Positions 9,301 to 17,460 are shown, counted from the stretch's first letter. The stretch: DNA of 64,000 nucleotides from an uncultured Eubacteriales bacterium (GCA_902798825.1 CADBYI010000012.1:24826-88825), one strand, 5' to 3'. Made by a program: numbers and translations. Notes: a model not told the origin generated them from the letters alone.

Positions 9301-9778
9301 GACCCTGCCCCCCATCGACACGGCGGTGGACGCCCCCGGGGACGCCTATGTGCCCAAGGGCTTTGTCAACGGGGAGCTGCAGCGGATGGCCATGTACAAG
9401 CGCATCGCCGAGATCGAGGATTTGGATATGTTCGACGATATGTACGACGAGTTCACCGACCGCTACGGGGATCTGCCCGAGAGCGTGGAGCGGCTCATGC
9501 GCCTGTCCCTCATCAAGCATCTGGCCGCTCGGGCGGGCTTTGCCTCCGTGACGGTGAAGCCCGGGAAGGCGACGTTGAAATACGACCAGAGCGCCCGTCC
9601 CGACGGTGGAAAGCTGTTGCTGGCGTTGTCCAACGAGCAGGGGGCCCGGCTCCTTGGGGGGGACCCGGCGGCGGTGGAGGTGGCCGTCAAGGGGCGAAGC
9701 GCAGACGATTTTGTAAAGAAACTGCCACAATTTCTTTCCATTCTGGCGGATTGCAACCGGCTGGAGGAGGGGGTATAA
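6338..9778 (+). CDS. mfd: Mfd transcription-repair coupling factor
   Basis: 1146 residues, full length. In order: UvrB-like N-terminal domains with a UvrA-binding region; the CarD-like RNA polymerase interaction domain starting at LTVGDYVVHEAHGVGRFVGVEQL (about 471); the RecG-type motor with Walker A GDVGYGKTEVA (about 627) and the DEEH box LIIDEEHRFGV (about 723); SAT motif TMTATPIPRTLNMAMTG; QLRGRVGRSNR helicase motif VI; and the TRCF C-terminal domain. It removes RNA polymerase stalled at lesions and recruits UvrA. It is translationally coupled to pth. Confidence 0.97.
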   Translation: MRDQLLTIIKRDPAVAELLSGLREGRGPAAVFSLPDAARAPVFAALSEEATTLVVLDTEAAAVELYNELRAYRPDVLVFLPRELPLVHVQAAAPERRSQRLGVLSRLVLGVPSLIVSCGAALLERLAPPEAFVSQVKVVKRGDVLPPRQLLSDLVSAGYERVDMLEGPGQVALRGDILDVFPPQGEDPCRIEFFDDEVDQLRWFDVSTQRSIRQTDRALLPPAFETPQPGSRVRRALKALGDRAGFDREREDWAQERPTLGADVLLPLLYDEEASLHDYLPADCFRLVVEPDRVMEEGRTARTLFLESVTAMLDREEGHPKQAKLMREDGHLSELLNTRRTAAVYSLFRTSRELAHKMRVKFTLESAPMYLGDMGELVRELKRFRQTGGSALLYGGESADGLLQSLQDEIRCTLAEELTRESEPGEVLILKESLPRGFVCPAQKLMVLTGSELFGKRMSRPRKTKSGLKFSDLTVGDYVVHEAHGVGRFVGVEQLTVENSTRDYLLLLYKGGDKLYIPTDQLDRIQKYMGSAGEDAAPTLSKLGGGEWQQKVQKARAAAKKLAVDLAALYAKRASLQGFAFSPDTAWQRKLEASFPYEETRDQLRCIREVKADMESRRPMDRLLCGDVGYGKTEVAIRAAFKAVQDGKQAALLAPTTILAQQHFATVSERFSAFPVTVGCLSRFQTPKEREAVKKALATGEIDMVVGTHALLAKDVKFKDLGLLIIDEEHRFGVNHKEQIKAMRSQVDVLTMTATPIPRTLNMAMTGVRDVSVIETPPENRFPVQTFVVEYTDAQIAAVIRRELSRGGQCFLVSNKVIGMESTLSHFQELVPEARFIMAHGQMNEHALEQAMLSFIQHEADVLLCSTIVESGVDIPNCNTLVVLDADKLGLAQLYQLRGRVGRSNRIAYAYFTVPQSRSLPEAAQKRLLAVREFTQFGAGYRLAMRDLEIRGAGSLLGAEQHGHLSDVGYEYYCKLIRQAVDEASGRETLPPIDTAVDAPGDAYVPKGFVNGELQRMAMYKRIAEIEDLDMFDDMYDEFTDRYGDLPESVERLMRLSLIKHLAARAGFASVTVKPGKATLKYDQSARPDGGKLLLALSNEQGARLLGGDPAAVEVAVKGRSADDFVKKLPQFLSILADCNRLEEGV

Positions 9779-9815
9779 TGGGGCGAAGCATATGGATAGA
9801 AAGGAAGATAGGATC

Positions 9816-11249
9816 GTGAGCAAAAAACTACTGGCCCTCGCGCTGTGCCTGCTGCTGATGCTGGGCGCCGTGGGCTGTTTGGAAGAGACCAAAACGGCGG
9901 ATCAGCCGGCCGTTCAGCCTGCCGCGGATACCGCAGAAGCCGTCGCTGACGCGGGCGCGGATGCCGGCGAAACGGACGAGCTGCCCGCCTTCACCCTGGG
10001 GGACTTCACCGTCACCGTGGGCGAGGTCCGCAACAGCTACAACACCATCGTGGAATACATGGGCTATTACGGCCTCAGCGCCCCCACCACCGCCGAGGAG
10101 ATCGGCCAGTATCGGGACATGATCATCGAGGATCTGCTCACCGCCAAGGTCCTGCCCTGGAAGGCCAAGACCCTGGGCGTGACGCTCACCGAGGAAAAGA
10201 AGGCCGAGGTGGCCCGTGAGGTGGAGGAGCAGATCGCCGAGTACGCCGCCGACTATCTGGAGGACGCCAAGACGGAGCTGGGCGAGGACGCCGATGCCGC
10301 GGAGGTGGCCCTCAAGGCCCGGGAGATCCTGGAAAAGGACGTGGAGGAATACTTCGGCTATCCCTTCAGCCAGTGGCTGGAGGAGATGACCGCCTCCCAT
10401 GAGGAGTCCGCTCTGGCGGACCTGTTGAAGGAGGAGTTCAGCAAGGGCGTTTCGGTCACCGAGGACGACGCCCGCGCCTGGTTCGAAACCGAGCTGGCGG
10501 AGCAGAAGGAGAATTTCGACACGGATTTCACCTCCTTTAAGAGCCAGTACGACGCCTATCGCACGGGCGAATCCCCCGTGCCCGCCCTGTACACCCCCGA
10601 GGGCTTCGGCCGCATGCAGGTCATCACCTTCGACGTGGACGAGGAGAACAGCGCCGCCTACGCCGCCAACGAGGTGGAGATGACCAACCTGGAGGCGGAG
10701 TACGGGAAGCTGTTCCTGCGGGGCCTGGACGAGGACCGGCTGGCCGAGATCGTGATCCGCTATGAGGAGCTGCAGGCCCAGAACACCGTGCTGCTGCAGA
10801 AGGATCGGGACAAGGCCGAGAAGGCCCGGGCCGACGCTCTGTCCGGCATGGACTTCACCGAGATCTATACCGCCTACTCCAACCAGGAGGGGGCCGTGGG
10901 CTACTATGGCTACGCCGAGGACGACCCCAACCGGGACGGCACCGTGGTCTTTTACACCCAGGCCCAGGACACGGAGTGGCCCGAGCAGATTTGGACCGCC
11001 GCCTGCGCCATGAAGGAGGGGGAGGTTTCGGAGCTGCTGCAGGTGGAGGATTCCTTCTACCTCATCAAGCGTCTGGCCGATCTGCCGGCGGGGGACGCCG
11101 CCTTTGAGGACGACGTGGAGGCCTATACCGCAGCCGCCCTGGCGGACAAGCAGGAGGAGGAATGGGAAGCCGTCCAGGAGGACTGGCTCACCGAGGCCCG
11201 GAACGCCGCCACCTTCTACGAGGACAACTACGCGGGCGTGGGGCTCTGA
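9816..11249 (+). CDS. PrsA/SurA-like peptidyl-prolyl isomerase lipoprotein
   Basis: 477 residues from a GTG start (VSKKLLALALCLLLMLGAVGC) with AAGGAAG eight bases upstream; the in-frame ATG at 9792 lacks a ribosome site. The signal peptide ends in a lipobox-like AVGC, so the mature protein is probably a membrane lipoprotein. An acidic linker follows, then a SurA-N-like helical chaperone part. A parvulin-like region comes late (SGMDFTEIYTAYSNQEGAVGYYGY to MKEGEVSELLQVEDSFYLIKRL). PrsA helps exported proteins fold at the membrane-wall interface. It follows mfd by 37 bases. The parvulin core is divergent, so enzyme activity is uncertain. Confidence 0.78.
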   Translation: MSKKLLALALCLLLMLGAVGCLEETKTADQPAVQPAADTAEAVADAGADAGETDELPAFTLGDFTVTVGEVRNSYNTIVEYMGYYGLSAPTTAEEIGQYRDMIIEDLLTAKVLPWKAKTLGVTLTEEKKAEVAREVEEQIAEYAADYLEDAKTELGEDADAAEVALKAREILEKDVEEYFGYPFSQWLEEMTASHEESALADLLKEEFSKGVSVTEDDARAWFETELAEQKENFDTDFTSFKSQYDAYRTGESPVPALYTPEGFGRMQVITFDVDEENSAAYAANEVEMTNLEAEYGKLFLRGLDEDRLAEIVIRYEELQAQNTVLLQKDRDKAEKARADALSGMDFTEIYTAYSNQEGAVGYYGYAEDDPNRDGTVVFYTQAQDTEWPEQIWTAACAMKEGEVSELLQVEDSFYLIKRLADLPAGDAAFEDDVEAYTAAALADKQEEEWEAVQEDWLTEARNAATFYEDNYAGVGL

Positions 11250-12019
11250 TGGGCGCCCCGTCTCTGAAACAAGCGGAGGTGGGCGACAAGCCCACCTCTT
11301 TCCTCTATCGAATACTGCGGTTTTTCATCTGGCTGGGATTCCCCAAGTGGAAGCTGCAGGGGGTCGAAAACCTGCCGGCGGGCCCTTGCGTCATCGTGGG
11401 CAACCATAGCCAGATGTACGGACCCGTGGCAGGGGAGCTGTACATCCCCGGGCGACACTGGGTCTGGTGCGCCGGGGAGGTGATGCACCGGGAGGAGGCG
11501 GCGGCCTACGCCTATCGGGATTTCTGGCCCCGAAAGCCGAGGGGCCTGCGCTGGTTCTACCGGCTGCTGAGCCACATGATCGTGCCCCTTGCCCTGTGCC
11601 TGTTCAACAACGCCCACACCATCGGCGTGTATCACGACGCCCGGCTTTTGTCCACCTTCCGAACATCGGTGCAGAAGCTGAAGGACGGGGATCGGCTGGT
11701 GATCTTTCCCGAGTGCTACGAGGAGCACAACCACATCGTCCACGCCTTTCAGGACCGGTTCGTGGACCTGGGCCGCATATACCACAAGCAGACCGGAGCG
11801 GCCCTGCCCTTTGTGCCCCTGTATGTGGCGCCGAAGCTGGGGGTGCTTTCCTTCGGTTCCCCTGTCCTCTATGATCCGGACGCCCCGGCGGAAGGGGAGC
11901 GAAAGCGCGTGGCGGCCGCTCTCATGGACCGAATCACCGCCATGGCCCTCGCCTTGCCGCCCCACACCGTGTTCCCCTATCCCAACGTGCCCCGCCGGGA
12001 ATATCCCAGGAGCAAGTGA
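11249..12019 (+). CDS. PlsC-like lysophospholipid acyltransferase (atypical active site)
   Basis: 256 residues; the ATG overlaps the previous stop codon (TGATG), so translation is coupled. The layout is PlsC: a hydrophobic N-terminal segment (YRILRFFIWLGF), GVENLPAGPCVIVGNHSQMYGP as motif I, and LVIFPECYEEHNHIVH where FPEGTR sits. PlsC enzymes acylate lysophosphatidic acid in membrane lipid synthesis. Odd: motif I should be NHxxxxD, but the acidic residue after the histidine is Gly here (NHSQMYG), and FPEG is FPEC. It may use another acceptor or be inactive. Superfamily sure, substrate unknown. Confidence 0.72.
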   Translation: MGAPSLKQAEVGDKPTSFLYRILRFFIWLGFPKWKLQGVENLPAGPCVIVGNHSQMYGPVAGELYIPGRHWVWCAGEVMHREEAAAYAYRDFWPRKPRGLRWFYRLLSHMIVPLALCLFNNAHTIGVYHDARLLSTFRTSVQKLKDGDRLVIFPECYEEHNHIVHAFQDRFVDLGRIYHKQTGAALPFVPLYVAPKLGVLSFGSPVLYDPDAPAEGERKRVAAALMDRITAMALALPPHTVFPYPNVPRREYPRSK

Positions 12020-12026
12020 CCGACAG

Positions 12027-12058
12027 CCGCCTTTTCCGCCGAAAAGGCGGATTTTTTT
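12027..12058 (+). terminator. strong intrinsic terminator
   Basis: A perfect 10-bp stem, CCGCCTTTTC (12027-12036) with GAAAAGGCGG (12041-12050), loop CGCC, then ATTTTTTT. It ends the mfd / prsA-like / plsC-like run. Confidence 0.93.
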
Positions 12059-12068
12059 CAAATAGGTA

Positions 12069-12099
12069 TTGACTTTCCCCCTGGTGGAAGCTGTATAAA
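12069..12099 (+). promoter_or_regulatory. MerR-type promoter with 19-base spacer
   Basis: TTGACT (12069-12074), exactly 19 bases, TATAAA (12094-12099). A stretched 19-base spacer holding a partial dyad (TTCC...GGAA) is the hallmark of promoters untwisted by MerR-family regulators. The first gene downstream is a MerR-type protein, so autoregulation is likely. Confidence 0.72.
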
Positions 12100-12123
12100 G
12101 GAGGAGAAAGGACGGGCGGCGCC

Positions 12124-12768
12124 ATGAAGATTCAACAGGTGGAGGAGCTGGTGGGCATCAGCAAGAAGAACATCCGCTTCTATGAGGCCGAGGGGCTCCT
12201 GTCTCCCGGGCGGGCCGAGAACGGCTATCGCGCCTATGGCCAGGCGGACGTGGAGCGGCTCCAACGGATCAAGCTCCTGCGGAAGCTCGACGTGCCCATC
12301 GAGGACATCCGGGCCCTGCTCAAGGGGGAGGGGTCCTTGGAGACCTGCCTCGCCCGGCAGCTGCGTTCCTACGACCGCCAGCGGGAGAGCCTGGCGGCCA
12401 TGGAGGGCATGACACGGGCCCTGCTGGAGCGGCCCGGCCTGACGTTGGCGGCCCTGGACGCGGCGGAGTGCCTGGACAGGATCGAACGGCTGGAAAAGGA
12501 GGGACAATCGTTTATGGACGTGTCGAAGAAAGATGTGCACCGCAAGAAGACCACCGGGGCCGTGCTGGGGGCGGTCCTCATCATCGCCCTGATCCTGCCC
12601 GCCCTGTTCATCATCCTGTGGGCCAACGGGCAGGACCCCCTGCCGCCCTGGCTGCTGGGGCTGTTTGTCCTGATCACGGTGGCGGTCGTCGCCGCCATCC
12701 TGGCGGTGCTCATACAACGAATCAAGGAGATCAAAGGAGGAGAAGAGGATGAAGCTGCTCAGTATTGA
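12124..12768 (+). CDS. MerR-family regulator with C-terminal membrane segments
   Basis: 214 residues. An N-terminal MerR winged helix (MKIQQVEELVGISKKNIRFYEAEGLLSPGRAENGYRAYGQADVERLQRIKLLRKL, residues 1-55) is followed by a helical region (about 60-130). Two hydrophobic spans follow, GAVLGAVLIIALILPALFIILWA and WLLGLFVLITVAVVAAILAVLI. Membrane-tethered MerR proteins are known in Firmicutes, but the signal is not. It is expressed from its own 19-spacer promoter and overlaps the next gene by 20 bases. GGAGGAGAAAGG precedes the ATG. Effector and targets beyond its own operon unknown. Confidence 0.85.
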   Translation: MKIQQVEELVGISKKNIRFYEAEGLLSPGRAENGYRAYGQADVERLQRIKLLRKLDVPIEDIRALLKGEGSLETCLARQLRSYDRQRESLAAMEGMTRALLERPGLTLAALDAAECLDRIERLEKEGQSFMDVSKKDVHRKKTTGAVLGAVLIIALILPALFIILWANGQDPLPPWLLGLFVLITVAVVAAILAVLIQRIKEIKGGEEDEAAQY

Positions 12769-13090
12769 CCACATTCCGGGCCAGCAGATCGAGGCTCTGG
12801 GCATGGTGAAGGGGGCCGTGGTGCAGACGAAGCACTTCGGCAAGGACTTTATGGCGGGCATCAAGACCCTGGTGGGCGGCGAGATCGTGGCCTACACGGA
12901 GATGCTCAACGAGGCCCGGCAGATCGCCGTCAAGCGCATGGTGGACGAGGCCAAGGCCCTGGACGCCGACGCCGTGGTGGGCATCCGCTACGGCTCCGCC
13001 CAGGTCATGCAGGGAGCCGCCGAGGTGCTGGCCTACGGCACGGCGGTGAAGATCCTGGGCCCGGCCCGGGAAGGAACGGTGCGGCTGTGA
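12749..13090 (+). CDS. YbjQ/UPF0145 family protein
   Basis: 113 residues. The family pattern is clear: IPGQQIEALGMVKGAVVQTKHFGKDFMAGIKTLVGGEIVAYTEMLNEARQIAVKRMVDEAKALDADAVVGIRYG. YbjQ proteins form small pentameric barrels and are labelled putative heavy-metal-binding, without firm proof. It overlaps the MerR-type gene and the YhfC-like gene (GTGA at 13087), so all three are co-translated. The pairing with a membrane regulator suggests a shared stress response; that is inference. Confidence 0.85.
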   Translation: MKLLSIDHIPGQQIEALGMVKGAVVQTKHFGKDFMAGIKTLVGGEIVAYTEMLNEARQIAVKRMVDEAKALDADAVVGIRYGSAQVMQGAAEVLAYGTAVKILGPAREGTVRL

Positions 13091-13850
13091 ACGGCCCCGT
13101 TTCGCCCCTGACCCTGGGGAGCATGGGCCTGGCCGTCCTGTTCTGCGTCCTGCTGCCATTGGGGCTGCTGCTGTATTATAAAAAGAAGGGCGCCCAGGTG
13201 CTGCCCTTCTTTGTGGGCTGCGGCGTGTTCGTCCTTTTCGCCCTCCTTTTGGAGACGCTGATGCACCAGCTGGTGCTGAAGCTCCTGCCCGTGGGGGAGC
13301 GGATACTGGGGAACACCCTGCTCTATGCCCTCTACGGGGGCTTTGCGGCGGGGATCTTCGAGGAGACGGGCCGGTTCGTCGCCTTTACGACCGTGCTGAA
13401 AAAGCGCCTGGACAACGACCGGAACGCCCTCATGTACGGAGCGGGCCACGGCGGGATCGAGGCGGTTCTGACGCTGGGCACCACCTACGCAAGCTATATC
13501 GTCATGGGGATCATGGTCAACGCCGGCCTGGCCGACAAGCTGACCGCCGGTCTCTCCGGCCCGTCCCTGGAGCAGATGCAGACCCTCCTCACCACCCTTG
13601 GGACCCTGACCCCCGGGACCTGCCTGCTGCCCACATCTGCCTGTCGGTCCTGGTCTGGTTCGCCGCCAAGCAGCCGGAAAAGGTGTATCTCTTTCCCCTG
13701 GCGATCCTGCTGCACGCGGTCCTGGACGGATTCATGATCATCCTGGCCGCCCGTCTCCCCGTCCCGGCGGTGGAGGGCTGTTTGGTGGTCATGGTCCTGC
13801 TGCTGGTCCTTTTGGCCCGCGCCGTCTGGCGGCGCAACGCCACAGCATAA
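13087..13850 (+). pseudogene. YhfC-family membrane protein, frameshifted
   Basis: Starts at a GTG overlapping the previous stop. The first 175 or so codons give a YhfC-like multispan membrane protein (FEETGRFVAFTTVLKK, YGAGHGGIEAVLTLG), a family grouped with intramembrane CPBP-type proteases. After LTTLGTLTP, near 13605-13632, the sense continues in the next frame: HICLSVLVWFAAKQPEKVY then AILLHAVLDGFMIILAAR, up to a stop at 13850. One missing base, perhaps in the C5 tract of GACCCCCGGG, explains this. Read as it stands, the protein ends wrongly at 13737 with a Cys/Ser/Arg-rich tail. Repaired length is about 254 residues, normal for the family. It is either a real broken gene or a sequence error. 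Confidence 0.82.
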
Positions 13851-13868
13851 GTCCGATGCAACAACGAA

Positions 13869-13897
13869 GCGGAAGGCGAAAGCCTCCCGCTCTTTTT
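13869..13897 (+). terminator. intrinsic terminator of the MerR-type operon
   Basis: GCGGAAGGC (13869-13877), GAAA loop, GCCTCCCGC (13882-13890; one mismatch), then TCTTTTTT. Confidence 0.88.
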
Positions 13898-13910
13898 TGT
13901 CAGGGGTTCA

Positions 13911-15986
13911 TTACCAAATGCGGTACGCCATCAGGAAGTGGCTGGTCCAGTAGTTGGTGAAGACGCTGCCGCGCTTGACCACGCAGCCGCCGGAGCTGCT
14001 GGCGTCGATCATGCCGCCGCCCAGGTAGATGCCCACATGGCCCGTGGAAGCGCTGCTGCCGGAGAACACCAGGATGTCGCCCCGTTTGATCTGGTCCATG
14101 CTCTCGATCCGGGTGTATTTGGAGCAGGTCCGCCAGCGGACGCTGGTCATATAGCTGGGGTTCGCCCCCGCCTGCTTCAAACACCAATAGACGAAGCCGG
14201 AGCAATCGAAGCTGTCGGGCCCCTTGGCGCCCCGCACATAGGGGCAGCCCAGGCGGCTCTCGGCGGCGGCGATCATGCCCTCGATGCCGCTGCCGTAATT
14301 GCCCACCGGCTTTGCCGGCTTCGGCGTGGCCGTGGCCTCCGGCTCAGGCGCGGGCGTCGTTTCGGCCACAGGCTCGGGCGTCTCCTTCGCCGCTGACGCG
14401 GGGGTCTCGTCCTCTATGGGCAGAGGCGGCTCCTCCACATAGGTGATGCCGGGCTGGGGGGTCTCCTCCACGAAGCTGATATCGGGGTCGTTCTCCCCCG
14501 CGGGCACGGGGGTCTCCTCGATATAGGTGATGTCCGGCTGAGGCGTCGGCTCCACATACACGACGTCGGGCGCTTCCGTGGGTTTCGGGGTGGTCTTGTC
14601 GGTGGCCTTTTTGGTGGCCTTGGCGGTTGCCTTAGCGGTGGTTTTGGCGGTTGCCTTTGCCTTTGCCGTTGCCTTGGCTGTGGTCTTGGCGGTGGCTTTG
14701 GCCGTGTTTTTATCCGTGGCCTTGGCGGTTGCCTTGGCGGTTGCCTTGGCCGTGGGCTTGGGCGTGGAGGTGGGCCGGGGCGTGGCCGTGGGCGCGGGGT
14801 TCACACTGTCGGACAGCAGCTTTTTCAGGGTCTCCGGTCCGGCCACCCCGTCCGCCTCCAGCCCGTTGCGGCGCTGGAAGGCCTCCACCGCCCGGGCGGT
14901 GATGTCCCGGTAGTTGCCCGTGATCTCGCTGACCTTCATGTATCCGTATTTATACAGCAGCCGCTGCAGCGCCATCACGTCGTCCCCCCTGTCGCCCAGG
15001 GTGAAGGCGTGGTCGTCCACGTCCCCGCCGGTCAGCAGCGACACGGTGCCGGTGCTCAAATTTCCGTCGGCCACCAGGCCGTTGTCCTCCTGAAACCGCT
15101 TGATGGCCTGGGCCATGGTCCGGTTGTAGACCCCGTCGGGCCGGCTCACCAGATACCCCAGCTCCAGCAGCCGCTGCTGCCAGGCCATGATCTGGTCGGA
15201 TTCGTCCCCCATCCGGATGGTATTGGCCACGGGCCTGTCCCCGAAGAGGGTCTCCAGCACGGTGGAATCCACCGTCGTGCCGCTGCCCAGCCGGTTCAGC
15301 TCCCTGAACCGGGTCACGGCCTGGGCCGTCTCGTCCCCGAAGTAGCCGTCGGGGGCCAGGGCCAGATACCCCAGCTCCACCAGCCGCTCCTGGATGCTCT
15401 CCACCTCCGCCCCCCGATCCCCGGGGAGCACGGCGTACAGGACGGCGCTTTCGTCGTTCAGCTTCAAAAAGGTATCCTTGTCGCACAGGCCCGTCTCCGG
15501 CAGGCCGTTGTGCCGCTGGAACACGGCCATGGCGTTGGCCACGCCGACGCCGTACAGGTCCTCCGGCTGCTCAAAGTCCAGATATTCCAGGCTCATGAGT
15601 CGGATCTGGATGTCCAGCACGATGGGCGAGCGCATGCCCGCGCCGATCACGTCCCCGTTCATGGGGTTCAGCGTGGGCGTGGGCGTGGGCACCGCCGTGG
15701 GCACCGGCGAGGGCGTGGGCGAGGGCAGGGCCGTGGGCGTGGGGGTCACGGCCAGGGGCGCGGCGGTCCGACCCTGGGTCCGGGGACTGGGGGTCACCTG
15801 GACCACGTGTTCGTTTCGGTCCAGGTCCGGCTGCTCCACCGCCACCGCCAGGAAGGATTCGTGGAGATATTCCCGGGCGTAGAGCCCCCCGGCCAGGATC
15901 AGCCCCAGCACGAGGATGGCCAGGAGCCAGACCAGCACCGCGGTGGTCCTGTCCCGCCTTTTTTTCTGCTCCGTCCGCTTTTCCAT
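13911..15986 (-). CDS. secreted cell-wall hydrolase: peptidoglycan-binding repeats, Lys/Thr-rich linker, NlpC/P60
   Basis: 691 residues. A basic N-terminus and one membrane span (VLVWLLAILVLGLILAGGLYA, about 16-36) lead to a T/P-rich stretch. Four peptidoglycan-binding repeats follow (for example LGYLALAPDGYFGDETAQAV and LGYLVSRPDGVYNRTMAQAI). Next comes a linker of TAKATAK units (about 405-470) and an acidic part with repeated PQPDITYIEETPVP-like blocks. The C-terminal NlpC/P60 peptidase has Cys in PDSFDCSGFVYW and His in STGHVGIYLGGG. Such enzymes cut stem peptides of peptidoglycan; the repeats dock it on the wall. Single gene between terminators. The linker is encoded by near-tandem GC-rich repeats. 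Confidence 0.93.
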   Translation of the reverse strand: MEKRTEQKKRRDRTTAVLVWLLAILVLGLILAGGLYAREYLHESFLAVAVEQPDLDRNEHVVQVTPSPRTQGRTAAPLAVTPTPTALPSPTPSPVPTAVPTPTPTLNPMNGDVIGAGMRSPIVLDIQIRLMSLEYLDFEQPEDLYGVGVANAMAVFQRHNGLPETGLCDKDTFLKLNDESAVLYAVLPGDRGAEVESIQERLVELGYLALAPDGYFGDETAQAVTRFRELNRLGSGTTVDSTVLETLFGDRPVANTIRMGDESDQIMAWQQRLLELGYLVSRPDGVYNRTMAQAIKRFQEDNGLVADGNLSTGTVSLLTGGDVDDHAFTLGDRGDDVMALQRLLYKYGYMKVSEITGNYRDITARAVEAFQRRNGLEADGVAGPETLKKLLSDSVNPAPTATPRPTSTPKPTAKATAKATAKATDKNTAKATAKTTAKATAKAKATAKTTAKATAKATKKATDKTTPKPTEAPDVVYVEPTPQPDITYIEETPVPAGENDPDISFVEETPQPGITYVEEPPLPIEDETPASAAKETPEPVAETTPAPEPEATATPKPAKPVGNYGSGIEGMIAAAESRLGCPYVRGAKGPDSFDCSGFVYWCLKQAGANPSYMTSVRWRTCSKYTRIESMDQIKRGDILVFSGSSASTGHVGIYLGGGMIDASSSGGCVVKRGSVFTNYWTSHFLMAYRIW

Positions 15987-16125
15987 AGTCGTTCCCTTCC
16001 TGTTTTCTTATGGACTATTGTAGCGAAAACCCGTCCTTTTTGTGTTAACGGCTCGTAAACAAAGTGCGGGGTTTCTGCAACATTCGCATGATTTTTCCCG
16101 CAGTCCTTCCAGCATTTTCCAAATG

Positions 16126-16155
16126 AAAAGGGACCGTCCCCGGTGGGACGGTCCC
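16126..16155 (-). terminator. intrinsic terminator of the dipeptidase gene
   Basis: Perfect 11-bp stem, GGGACCGTCCC (16130-16140) and GGGACGGTCCC (16145-16155), loop CGGT. On the minus strand TTTTC follows. Confidence 0.88.
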
Positions 16156-16164
16156 CGTGTTCGC

Positions 16165-17460
16165 TTACTTTGCCGCCAGGCGCTTCAGACACTCGGCCAT
16201 GTACCGGGTGTTGAACAGCATCTCCGAAAGCAGGATGTTCTCGTTGGCGATGTGGCACAGGTCCGGCCGGTCGGGCCGGGTGACGCCGATGGCCACGGCG
16301 TTTTGGAACTCCCGGGCGTAGGTGCCGCCGCCGATGGACAGGGGCTTGGCGTCCCGGTCGCCGGAGAGCTCACCGTACACGTCCATCAGGGTGCTGACCA
16401 GCTCCGTGTCGGGGGCGATGTAATGGCCCAGGGAGTTGGACCGATCCTGAACGGTGAAGCCCAGGGCGCACATGCGCTCGTCGATGGGGCCGGTGAGCTG
16501 CTCGAAGGTCATGGAGGCGGGATACCGGCAGTCGAAGCCAACGGTGACGCCGGTTTCGTCGGCGACGAGCTTGGTGGGGGCCAGCGTCAGCCGGCCGGAG
16601 GCGTCGGTGAAGTCCACGCCCAGCCCTTCGCCGTGATTGTAGCCGCACAGCAATCCGGCGAGACCCGAGAAGGTCTCCCGATCCGCCTGGGGCAGCGCCG
16701 CCTCCGACAGGGCCTTCAGCAGCTTCATCAGGGCGTTGTCCGCGTGATCCGGCATGGAGGCGTGCCCCTCCTTGCCCTTAACGGCGATTGCCGTGGGGCC
16801 GTCCTTCCCGGGGATGGTGGCCGCCGCTTCCCCGGGGATCACGTTCAGGGCCGTGCCCACCTGGGCCCGGACGGCGGTGGGATACTTCTTTTCAAAGATC
16901 ATGTGGGAGATGTTCATCTCGCTGTTGACCACGGGATAGGTGGCGTCCGGGGTGAAGGCCATGGTGGGCTCCCCCTCCACCTCCCGATAGCGCTCCATGC
17001 CCGTGGAGCCCCGCTCCTCGTCGCAGCCCAGGAGGATGCGGACCCGGCGGCGCATCTTGGCGCCGCTCTCCTTCAGGGCGTACAGGGCGTAGAGGGCCGA
17101 CACCGCCGCCCCCTTGTCGTCCGCCGTGCCCCGGCCGTACATGGCCCCGTCATGGATCTCGGCGCCGTAGGGGGGATAGGTCCAGCCCGTGCCCTCGGGG
17201 ACCACGTCCAGGTGGGCCATGACCGCCACCAGCTCGTCCCCTTCGCCGTACTCCACCACGCCGCAGCGGGCCTCCACGTCCCACACCTTCTCAAAGCCCA
17301 GCTTCCTGGCGATTTCCTGGGCCTTTCTCAGGGCGTTGTAGACGTTCTCCCCGTAGGGCATGCCCGCCTTGGGCTCTCCCCGGGACACGGAGGGGATGCG
17401 GATCAGCTCCTGCAGATCCCGTATCTGGTTGTCAAAACTCTTTTCGATGATGGTTTGCAT
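16165..17460 (-). CDS. PepV-like M20 dipeptidase
   Basis: 431 residues. Metal-binding and catalytic blocks of the Sapep/PepV branch of M20 are intact: VMAHLDVVPEGTGW (first His and Asp), GRGTADDKGAAVSALYAL (bridging Asp), LGCDEERGSTGM (catalytic and ligand Glu) and FTPDATYPV. IGGGTYAREFQNAVAIG is near the end. A lid domain interrupts the catalytic fold, as in PepV. It hydrolyses dipeptides in the cytosol and is slightly shorter than Lactobacillus PepV. Preceded by GAGGGAGG at good spacing; monocistronic. Confidence 0.92.
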   Translation of the reverse strand: MQTIIEKSFDNQIRDLQELIRIPSVSRGEPKAGMPYGENVYNALRKAQEIARKLGFEKVWDVEARCGVVEYGEGDELVAVMAHLDVVPEGTGWTYPPYGAEIHDGAMYGRGTADDKGAAVSALYALYALKESGAKMRRRVRILLGCDEERGSTGMERYREVEGEPTMAFTPDATYPVVNSEMNISHMIFEKKYPTAVRAQVGTALNVIPGEAAATIPGKDGPTAIAVKGKEGHASMPDHADNALMKLLKALSEAALPQADRETFSGLAGLLCGYNHGEGLGVDFTDASGRLTLAPTKLVADETGVTVGFDCRYPASMTFEQLTGPIDERMCALGFTVQDRSNSLGHYIAPDTELVSTLMDVYGELSGDRDAKPLSIGGGTYAREFQNAVAIGVTRPDRPDLCHIANENILLSEMLFNTRYMAECLKRLAAK

